Assembly: GCA_963753615.1 (NCBI GenBank)
Contig: CAVWCW010000011.1
Location: 1-29,751 of the forward strand
Direction: 5' to 3'
DNA length: 29,751 bases
Source: CAVWCW01 sp963753615
Lineage (GTDB): Bacteria > Pseudomonadota > Gammaproteobacteria > Chromatiales > Chromatiaceae
Shown piece after piece: positions 22,564 through 29,751 of this stretch; within the stretch, counting starts at the first letter, position 1, and every line of letters begins with the position of its first letter. Both the position numbers and the translations under genes were made by a program. The notes beneath the pieces were generated by a model that was not told the origin of the DNA, searched no databases, and was given only the letters and a program-made list of their open reading frames with translations.

Positions 22564-24015
22564 ATGTTCAATCCGCTGATGCTCTCGCTGCTGTCCCTGA
22601 TGCTGCTCCCCGTGCCTGTACTGGCATCCGAAGGCGCAACGCAATCCCTGGACCTGACGGGCCATTGGGTGGGCCTGACCGCCATTGGCATCTTCGTGGT
22701 GGCCTATGGCTTCGTCATGGCCGAGGAGTTCACCCACCTGCGTAAATCCAAGCCGGTAATTCTGGCGGCGGGCCTGATCTGGGGTTTGATCGCCATGGTT
22801 TACGCCGGTCACGGCTTCACCCACGAAGCGGAACAGGCGGTGCGCCATAACCTGCTGGAATACAGCGAACTGATGCTGTTCCTGCTGGTGGCCATGACCT
22901 ACATCAACGCGATGGACGAGCGCAACGTGTTCGAGGCGCTGCGCTCCTGGCTGGTGCGCAAGGGATTCGGCTTCCGAAAGCTGTTTTGGGTGACCGGGCT
23001 GCTGGCCTTCTTCATCTCGCCGGTGGCGGACAACTTGACCACCGCACTGCTGATGTGCGCGGTGGTGCTCGCGGTGGGCGGCGACAACCAGCGGTTCGTG
23101 CTGCTGGCCTGTATCAATATCGTGGTGGCCGCCAATGCGGGCGGCGCCTTCAGCCCGTTCGGCGACATCACCACCCTGATGGTGTGGCAGAAAGGGATCG
23201 TTACGCCGACCGGCGTGGTGGATTTCTGGGCCTTTTTCGCCCTGTTCCTGCCATCACTGGTGAATTGGCTGGTGCCGGCGGCAATAATGGTGATGGCGGT
23301 ACCCAACGAGCAGCCTACCAGCGGCGGCGAGATGGTGACGATGAAACGCGGCGCCAAACGCGTCATCGCGCTGTTCCTGGCCACCATCACCACCGCGGTG
23401 AGTTTCCATAACTTTCTGCACCTGCCCCCAGTCATCGGCATGCTGACCGGCCTTTCCTACCTCCAGTTCTTCGGCTTCTACCTGAAGAAGACCTATCACC
23501 GGGATTTTAGAAGAATTCAGGCCCAAGCCGGAAACAGCGAGGAAGAGCATGACCTGCAAATGGGGGAGATCGTCGCCTTCGACGTGTTCAGAAAGATTGC
23601 CCGCGCCGAGTGGGATACCCTCTTGTTCTTTTACGGGGTGGTGCTGTGCGTCGGCGGCCTGGGCTTTATCGGCTATCTGGCCGTGGCCTCGGAGATCATG
23701 TACGTGAACTGGGGGGCCACCCCGGCCAATGTGGCGGTGGGACTGCTGTCGGCTATTGTCGACAATATCCCGGTAATGTTCGCCGTGCTCACCATGCAGC
23801 CGGACATGTCCATGGGCCAATGGCTGCTGGTGACGCTTACCGCCGGAGTCGGCGGCAGCATGCTTTCGATCGGCTCGGCCGCCGGCGTGGCCCTGATGGG
23901 GCAGGCCCGCGGCAGCTATACCTTCTTCGGCCATCTGCGTTGGACCCCGGTCATCGCCCTGGGCTATGCAGCCAGCATCCTCGCCCACTTCTGGGTCAAC
24001 GGGCAACTTTTCTGA
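22564..24015 (+). CDS. nhaD: NhaD-type Na+/H+ antiporter
   Basis: A 483-residue membrane antiporter of the NhaD family. The N-terminal signal-like segment (MFNPLMLSLLSLMLLPVPVLA) precedes about 12 membrane segments. Landmarks are GIFVVAYGFVMAEEFTHLRKSKP, FLLVAMTYINAMDERNVFEALRSWLV, FFISPVADNLTTALLM (a conserved Asp-Asn pair), NIVVAANAGGAFSPFGDITTLMVWQKG, VGLLSAIVDNIPVMFAVL (second D-N pair) and VGGSMLSIGSAAGVALMGQARG. It exports Na+ or Li+ in exchange for protons in salt-tolerant and alkaliphilic bacteria. The ATG at 22564 has no clear ribosome site nearby. Upstream is a structured leader and downstream a terminator-like hairpin. Confidence 0.93.
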   Translation: MFNPLMLSLLSLMLLPVPVLASEGATQSLDLTGHWVGLTAIGIFVVAYGFVMAEEFTHLRKSKPVILAAGLIWGLIAMVYAGHGFTHEAEQAVRHNLLEYSELMLFLLVAMTYINAMDERNVFEALRSWLVRKGFGFRKLFWVTGLLAFFISPVADNLTTALLMCAVVLAVGGDNQRFVLLACINIVVAANAGGAFSPFGDITTLMVWQKGIVTPTGVVDFWAFFALFLPSLVNWLVPAAIMVMAVPNEQPTSGGEMVTMKRGAKRVIALFLATITTAVSFHNFLHLPPVIGMLTGLSYLQFFGFYLKKTYHRDFRRIQAQAGNSEEEHDLQMGEIVAFDVFRKIARAEWDTLLFFYGVVLCVGGLGFIGYLAVASEIMYVNWGATPANVAVGLLSAIVDNIPVMFAVLTMQPDMSMGQWLLVTLTAGVGGSMLSIGSAAGVALMGQARGSYTFFGHLRWTPVIALGYAASILAHFWVNGQLF

Positions 24016-24025
24016 CGCCCGATGC

Positions 24026-24051
24026 CGGTGCCGGGCTGCTGCCCGGCACCG
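24026..24051. terminator. Strong hairpin between convergent nhaD and pdxH
   Basis: A 10-bp perfect stem CGGTGCCGGG/CCCGGCACCG with loop ctgctg lies just after the nhaD stop, in the gap facing the pdxH stop. The flanks are not T-rich (attcatccg), but its strength and place make a shared terminator likely. Confidence 0.75.
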
Positions 24052-24085
24052 ATTCATCCGTCGTTCGGGATCCGGCTCTCAGATC

Positions 24086-24730
24086 TCAGGGCGCCAGCCG
24101 CTCGATATGCCAACCGCCCTCTTCTACCCTCCGGTAGATAAAGCGGTCGTGCAAGCGGTTCTCCCGGCCCTGCCAGAACTCTATGCTCTCCGGGCGCACC
24201 CGGTAACCGCCCCAGAACGACGGCAGGGGCACCTCGCCCTGTGCGAACTTACGCTTGATCTCGTCCACCTTGGCCTCCAACAGGGAGCGGGAACTGATCA
24301 CCTGGCTCTGCGGCGAGGCCCAGGCGCCGATCTGACTGCCCCGGGGTCGGGTGGTGAAGTATTTCATCGACTCGGCCATGGGAATGCGCTCGGCCGGTCC
24401 GGTGATCTTGACCTGACGCGCCAGGCCGACCCAGGGGAACAGCATCGCCACCCGGGGATTGCCGTCGATCTGGCCAGCCTTGCGGCTGTCGTAGTTGGTG
24501 AAGAAGACGAAACCCTGTCGGTCATAGATCTTGAGCAGCACTGTGCGCAGCCAGGGCTGACCGTGGGCGTCTACCGTGGCCAGGCTGAAGCCGTTGGGCT
24601 CGGGGATCCCGGAATCGATTGCCTGGCTGTACCAGATCTCGAACTGACGGAACGGGTCCTGTTCCAAAGCGGTTCGGGTAAGGCCGGATGCCATCCACTG
24701 GGCCCGGAGTTCTTCGGTTTTGGTCTTCAT
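24086..24730 (-). CDS. pdxH: Pyridoxamine 5'-phosphate oxidase PdxH
   Basis: A 214-residue FMN-dependent oxidase that converts pyridoxine/pyridoxamine 5'-phosphate to pyridoxal 5'-phosphate. Family markers include PNGFSLATVDAHGQPWLRTVLLKIYD, GFVFFTNYDSRKAGQIDGNP (FMN binding), AMLFPWVGLARQVKITGPAERI, ARPRGSQIGAWASPQSQVISSR-like TRPRGSQIGAWASPQSQVISSRSLLE, and the C-terminal VPLPSFWGGYRVRPESIEFWQGRENRLHDRFIYRR, with conserved R/H (HDR). Normal length and intact. It follows marR by 90 bases on the same strand. Confidence 0.96.
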   Translation of the reverse strand: MKTKTEELRAQWMASGLTRTALEQDPFRQFEIWYSQAIDSGIPEPNGFSLATVDAHGQPWLRTVLLKIYDRQGFVFFTNYDSRKAGQIDGNPRVAMLFPWVGLARQVKITGPAERIPMAESMKYFTTRPRGSQIGAWASPQSQVISSRSLLEAKVDEIKRKFAQGEVPLPSFWGGYRVRPESIEFWQGRENRLHDRFIYRRVEEGGWHIERLAP

Positions 24731-24820
24731 GGCTCTATATCGGTTACTAGGTCATCGATTCATGCGGCTGGGGTGCAGCGCAAAGGTCGTCGAATGCCGC
24801 GGCGCGGGAATCATAGCCGA

Positions 24821-25336
24821 TCAACCGCCCCCTGCCCTCACCAGCTTGGTCAACAGGCGGGCCAATTCGGCCTGCTCCGACGGCTCGAGGGGGGCGAGAA
24901 AGCGTCGTTCGTGGTCTCCTATGCGCTCTAACTGGGATTCCACCAAGCGCGCTCCTTGCGCACTCAGGCACACCAACCGGCTACGCCGGTCGGCGGGATT
25001 GGCCCGGCGCTCGACCAGACCCGCCGCCTCGAGCCGTCCGAGGATCTTGCTCAATCCTCCGGAGCTGAGCAACAGGGACCGGTACAACTCGGTGGGCGTC
25101 AGTTCGTGGGGCGGCGGCTGGCCCCTCAGGGCCCCCAGCACATCGAGGTCCGCCGGTAGCAGGCCGGTCGACCCCAGGGTCTCCGCCAGGTCCTTAAACA
25201 GTTGATCCCGGGCCCGGTAAAGGTACAACACCGCCGGCCGCAGCCGATCGGCGGCCTCGGGCCAGTTGCGCTCGATGCTGGCCAGGAGTTCGGATACGGG
25301 CTGGGGCTCGTGCAAAGCGGTTTCTCGCTGCTTCAT
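24821..25336 (-). CDS. MarR-family transcriptional regulator
   Basis: A 171-residue winged-helix regulator. The core runs from LLPADLDVLGALRGQPPPHELTPTELYRSLLLSSGGLSKILGRLEAAGLVERRANPADRRSRLVCLSAQGARLVE, where the recognition helix lies in LLSSGGLSKILGRLEAAGLV and the wing ADRRSRLV carries the D-R-R motif. It is divergent from the RND efflux operon, 156 bases away, which is typical of a local repressor of that pump. A palindrome in the gap (25413-25423) is a candidate operator. The flanking helices (N-terminal, and LLTKLVRAGGG at the end) fit dimerisation. Confidence 0.87.
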   Translation of the reverse strand: MKQRETALHEPQPVSELLASIERNWPEAADRLRPAVLYLYRARDQLFKDLAETLGSTGLLPADLDVLGALRGQPPPHELTPTELYRSLLLSSGGLSKILGRLEAAGLVERRANPADRRSRLVCLSAQGARLVESQLERIGDHERRFLAPLEPSEQAELARLLTKLVRAGGG

Positions 25337-25412
25337 TTCCGGACTTCCGCACCTGCTGTTCCGTCCCTCACGGGAATGTCTTGCCGGAAAGATACATGAA
25401 TGCTAGCTTATT

Positions 25413-25423
25413 GGGAATTTCCC
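25413..25423. promoter_or_regulatory. Palindrome GGGAATTTCCC, candidate MarR operator
   Basis: A perfect 11-base palindrome gggaatttccc with flanks extending to ttgggaatttccctaa, in the divergent gap between marR and the efflux genes. It sits just after a weak promoter-like pair (TTGCCG at 25381-25386 and TAGCTT at 25404-25409, 17 bases apart), where a repressor could block transcription. Confidence 0.5.
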
Positions 25424-25492
25424 TAACAGCGAATACTCGCCAAGCATCTGCCACGGCCCCCGACTGCCGCCGTGATTTTCGAGGCAACTCCT

Positions 25493-26589
25493 ATGTTTAA
25501 GCGCCTGATCCTGGTCCTCCTCCTGTTGGGGTTGGCCTTCGGCGGTATCTTTTATTGGAAGCAGCGACAGCAGCAGCAATCTGCGGCCCGCATGAGTCAA
25601 CCCCCGCCGCCGGCCAGCGTTGCCGTCACCCAGGTGAACAGCGAACGCTGGCAGCCGAGTCTCCAGGCGGTGGGCACAATGACCGCGACCCAAGGCATTG
25701 CGGTCACCAACGAGGTGGCGGGCATGGTGCGGGAGATCCTGTTTCAGTCCGGCCAGGCGGTGCGCGCGGGCGAACGGCTGGTGCAACTCGACGACAGCGT
25801 GGACGAGGCGGAGCTTCGGGGCCTGCTGGCCGAGCGCGATCTGGCGGCGATCAAGTTCCGGCGTCTGGCCAAGCTGGTCAAGGACCGCTCGGTGTCGCAA
25901 TCCGACTACGACGAGGCCAAGGCGGAATTGGACGGGGCCGAGGCCCGGGTCGCCAGTAAGCGGGCGGTGATCGGCAAGAAGGCCGTGCGCGCCCCGTTCG
26001 AAGGCATTCTCGGCATCCGCAGCGTGGACCTGGGCGAGTTCCTGCCCCCTGGCTCCCCGATGGTGCCCCTGCAGGCCCTGGACCCGATCCTGGTCGACTT
26101 TAACCTTCCGGAGCGCCATTTCACCCGGTTGCACACCGGACAGTCCCTGCGCCTGCGCCTGGCGGCCCAGCCCGATCGCGTCTTCGAGGGCCGTATCACC
26201 GCCATCAACCCGGGGCTCGACGAGGCCACCCGCAGCGTGCGGCTGCAGGCCACCCTGGACAATCCCGACCAGCTGCTGCGCCCAGGCATGTTCGCCCAGG
26301 TCGAGGTGCTGCTGCCGGAACGGGCCGGGCTGCTGACGGTGCCCAGGCGGCCATTACCCATACCCCCTATGGGGACGCGGTGTTTCTGGTCGAGGAGCAG
26401 GACGGCCAGCTGCTCGCCCAGCGCCGCCAAGTGGAGACCGGCGCGGTGCAGGGCGAGCGGGTCGAGATCGTCAGCGGTCTGTCCGAGGGCGAGCGCCTGG
26501 TGCTGGCGGGCCAGGTAAAACTACGCAACGGCCAGGCACTGCAGATCGACAATGAGATACTGCCCACCGGCGGGGCAATTGGCCCATGA
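25493..26589 (+). pseudogene. RND efflux membrane-fusion protein, one frameshift
   Basis: Corrected, this is a periplasmic adaptor (MFP/HlyD family) of an RND pump. It has an N-terminal membrane anchor (LILVLLLLGLAFGGIFYW), beta-barrel/lipoyl halves (GTMTATQGIAVTNEVAGMVREILFQSGQAVRAGERLVQLDDS and KKAVRAPFEGILGIRSVDLGEFLPPGSPMVPLQ), a coiled hairpin between them and a C-terminal barrel (VRLQATLDNPDQLLRPGMFAQVEV). The frame breaks at 26341 where CCC is probably CCCC (expected LTVPQAAITHTPYGDAVFLVEEQDG). The frame then continues to the stop at 26587-26589. A GAGG ribosome site lies before the start at 25493. Its stop overlaps the RND gene start (ATGA). The single homopolymer indel may be an error. 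Confidence 0.83.
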
Positions 26590-29500
26590 GTTTCACCGAC
26601 CTCTTTATACGCCGGCCGGTGCTGGCCAGCGTGATCAGCCTGCTGATCCTGCTGGTGGGCCTGCGCTCGCTGCTGGCGCTGGAGGTGCGTCAGTACCCGG
26701 AGACCCGCGACACGGTGGTCACCGTCACCACCAGTTACCCGGGGGCCAGTGGGGCCCTGATCAAGGGCTTTGTGACCACCCCGCTGCAGCAGGCCATCGC
26801 CGAGGCGGACGGCATCGACTATCTGTCCGCCACCAGCGTCCAGGGCCGCTCCACCATCGAGGCCCACATGCGCCTCAATTACGACCCCAAGGCGGCAGTC
26901 TCCGAAATCCAGGCCAAGGTAGCCAGCCAGCGCAACCAGCTGCCGGCGGACGCCGAGGACCCGGTGATCGACGCCCGCACCGGCGACCCCACCGCGCTCA
27001 TGTACCTGGCCTTCTATAGCCGGCAGATGTCTCTGTCGCAAATCAGCGACTACCTGCTGCGGGTGGTCCAGCCCCAGATCCAGGCCCTGCCCGGGGTGGC
27101 CAAAGCGGCCCTGATCGGCAATAAGACCTTCGCTATGCGCATCTGGCTGGACCCGGCCCGGATGGCGGCCCTCGGCGTTAGCGCCACCCGGGTCGAGGAC
27201 GTGCTGCGGACCAACAACTACCTCGCCGGCGTGGGCCAGACCAAGGGCCCCTATGTGGCGGTGGACCTGGCCGCCAACACCGACGTCAGCCGCCTCGAGG
27301 ACTTCGAGCGCCTGGTGGTGGAGAGCCGCAACGGCAGCCTGGTGCGGCTCGAAGACATCGCCGATGTGGAACTCGGGGCCGAGGACTACGACACCACCAC
27401 CATGTACAAGGGCATTCCCGCCATCTTCGTCGGCATCGAGCAGGCGCCGGGACAGAACCCGCTGACCGTGGCCAAGCGCGTACACGACCTGCTGCCCGAA
27501 CTGCGCGCCCAATTCCCCAGCGGGCTCGAGGCCCACATCCCCTACGACGCCAGCCAATTCATCGAAGATTCGATCCGCGAGGTGTTCCAGACCCTGGCCG
27601 AGGCGGTGCTCATCGTGCTGCTGGTGATCTTTCTAACCCTGGGCTCCCTGCGCGCCGCCTTGGTGCCGGCGGTCGCGGTGCCCCTGTCGCTGATCGGCGG
27701 CGCCTTCATCATGCTGCTGCTGGGCTATTCCATCAACCTGCTCACCCTGCTGGCCATGGTGCTGGCCATCGGTCTGGTGGTGGACGACGCCATCGTGGTG
27801 GTGGAGAACGTGCATCGCCACATCGAAATGGGCAAGCCCAGGGTGCAGGCGGCGTTGGACGGAGCCCGAGAGCTGGGGCTGCCGATCATCGCCATGACCA
27901 CCACCCTGGTGGCGGTATATGCCCCGATCGGCTTCATGGGCGGGCTGGTCGGCACCCTGTTCAGCGAGTTCGCCTTCTCCCTGGCCGGCCGCGGTGCTGG
28001 TGTCCGGGGTCGTGGCGCTCACCCTGTCGCCCATGCTGAGCTCGCGGGTGCTCAAGCCCGCCGGCGCCCCGGGCCGCTTCGAGCACGGGGTCGAGCGCTT
28101 CTTCCGCTGGCTCGCCGGGGCCTACCGGCGGACCCTCCACGGCAGTCTCCAGACCCCGTCCGTGACCCTGGTATTCGGCGCCGTGGTGCTGATCAGCATC
28201 TACTTCATGTTCGCCACCAGCCGCAGCGAGCTGGCGCCCACCGAAGACCAGAGCATCCTGTTCTTCCGCGCCGTCGCCCCCCAGACCGCTACCGCCGAAT
28301 TCAATCAGGCCTATGCCCGGGAGGTGCTCGACATCTTCGAAAGTGTTCCCGAGTACCAGGAGAGCTTCGTGCTGGTGGGCTTTCAGGGCGACCCCACGGT
28401 GACCTTCGGCGGCTTCAAGATGCCGCCGCCAAGCCAGCGCGAGCGCTCCCAGATGGAGATCCAGCCCGAACTCCAGGGCAAGCTGCAGCAAGTGGCCGGG
28501 TTCCAGATCGCCGCCTTCCCCCGCCCCAGCCTGCCGGGCACAGGGCGCGGCCTGCCGTTCCAACTGGTGCTGGTCTCCGACGCCGATTACGCCGAACTCG
28601 ACGGCCTGGCCGGCCAACTCATCGGCAAGGGCATGGGCAGCGGCAACTTCATGTTCCTGCGCAAGAGCATCGACGTTGCGCGCCCGCGCACCCTGATCGA
28701 GATCGACCGCGACCGCGCCGGCGCCTTGGGTATCGACATGCGCGAGATCGGCCGCAGCCTGTCGGTACTGGTGGGCGACGGTTACGTCAACCGCTTCAGC
28801 CTGGCCGAGCGCAGCTACAAGGTGATCCCCCAGGTGGCACGGGAATTCCGCCTCGACCAGGAGATGCTGAACGACTACTACGTGCGAACCGGCGGAGGCG
28901 AGCTGGTACCGCTGGGCAACCTGGTGCGCTTCTCTCACAGCGTGGAACCCAGCCAGCGCACCCAGTTCCAGCAGCTCAACTCGATCAATGTCGAGGGCGT
29001 CATGGCCCCGGGGGTGACCCTGGGAGACGCCCTGGCCTACCTCGAGGGCGAAGCCAAAAAACTGTTGCCTCGCGAACGTAGGCATCGATTACCTCGGCCA
29101 GGCACGCCAGTACGCCCAACAGGGCAGCGCCCTGATCTGGACCTTCTTCATGTCGCTGCTGGTGATCTATCTGGTGCTGGCGGCCCAGTTCGAGAGCTGG
29201 CGCGATCCCATCATCATCCTGGTCTCGGTCCCCATGTCGATCGCCGGGGCCCTGGCTTTTCTCACCCTCGACTTCGCCAGCGTCAATATCTACACCCAGG
29301 TGGGACTGATCACCTTGATCGGGCTGATCGCCAAGAACGGCATCTTGATCGTCGAGTTCGCCAACCAATTGCAACTGGGCGAGGGCCTGGACCGGCGCGC
29401 CGCGGTGGAACAGGCCGCCTCCATACGACTGCGCCCGATCCTGATGACCTCGGTAGCCATGGTGGTCGCCATGGTGCCCCTGCTCACCGCCAGCGGCCCG

Positions 29501-29647
29501 GGCGCGGTGAGCCGCTTCGACATCGGCCTGGTGATCGCCAGCGGGCTCGGCATCGGCACCCTGTTTACCCTTTACGTAGTGCCGGCGGTGTACCTGCTGC
29601 TGGCGCGGGAGCACCACGCAGAGCCGGCCCAGGGGCAGGGCGAGTGA
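26586..29647 (+). pseudogene. RND multidrug efflux permease (HAE1-like), two frameshifts
   Basis: Reading across three frames gives a full-length RND transporter of about 1020 residues. It starts MSFTDLFIRRPVLASVISLLILLVGLRSLLALEVRQYPE (HAE1-type start), has the porter domains, and TM4-like LTLLAMVLAIGLVVDDAIVVVENVHRHIEMG with the DD proton-relay pair. Frame 2 begins with AAVLVSGVVALTLSPMLSSRVLKP (proximal loop), continues into FKMPPPSQRERSQMEIQPE and ends with FLPRE before the second break. Frame 3 starts VGIDYLGQARQYAQQGSALIWTFFMSLLVIYLVLAAQFESWRDPIIILVSVP and includes GLIAKNGILIVEFANQLQ. Breaks are at about 27985 (an extra G in GGCCGGCCGCGG) and about 29075. Only two indels in 3 kb with conserved protein argue for errors or very recent damage. 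Confidence 0.85.
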
Positions 29648-29751
29648 GGGTACCGGTGCTCGGGGCGGGATCTCGATCCGCAGTTCGATAGGCTTCAAAA
29701 AATGGGTGGCGGCCCGAGCTGCAGCCACCGGGACACTGATCCGAACCGGGC
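29648..29751. other. Region after the efflux operon
   Basis: 104 bases after the RND stop. An imperfect inverted repeat (ggtggc/gccacc, 29705-29731) may be part of a terminator. No gene is seen up to the window end. Confidence 0.35.

Overview
The window reads as a GC-rich gammaproteobacterial chromosome segment. The host group is inferred from gene content: a FimX-like c-di-GMP protein, TrhP (YegQ), an NhaD antiporter, a YcgN-type cysteine-cluster protein, a DUF3365 haem protein and PdxH. A Chromatiales- or Thiotrichales-like lineage would fit, but no marker here fixes the genus.

Layout. Positions 1-3050 are mobile-element debris: a truncated GAF-domain gene, a complete IS66-family element (245-2635, inverted repeats and three genes) and the end of an IS21-family element with an istB remnant. 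From 3099 to 3553 lies a gene-free tract packed with back-to-back hairpins and a 21-nt copy of the 3' end of the neighbouring tRNA-Ser(GGA). Positions 3884-10681 hold mostly intact housekeeping genes: a methyltransferase, a metallopeptidase-mobB pair, the FimX-like regulator, a lipoprotein with a membrane methyltransferase-like protein, and small unknown proteins. Positions 11072-14373 hold a GH13 sugar phosphorylase and a DUF697 GTPase, both riddled with single-base indels. An intact paralogous GTPase and a DsbA-family thiol oxidoreductase follow. This block is flanked by two inverted copies of a DnaA-box palindrome, each beside an AT-rich tract.

Positions 16914-24730 hold ycgN, a DUF3365 protein, trhP, a nucleotide-exchange-like MFS carrier, a Tat-exported aldo/keto reductase (one frameshift), nhaD behind a structured leader that may be a cation riboswitch, and pdxH. 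Positions 24821-29647 hold a MarR regulator divergent from a two-gene RND efflux operon. Both efflux genes carry single-base frameshifts.

Two themes stand out. First, there are structured non-coding tracts (the hairpin field beside tRNA-Ser, the nhaD leader, the paired DnaA-box palindromes). Second, indels are very uneven: isolated indels in otherwise conserved genes, and one patch of roughly 3 kb with dozens of indels but almost no nonsense substitutions. That second pattern looks more like sequence error than natural decay, so the 'pseudogenes' here should be read with that in mind.
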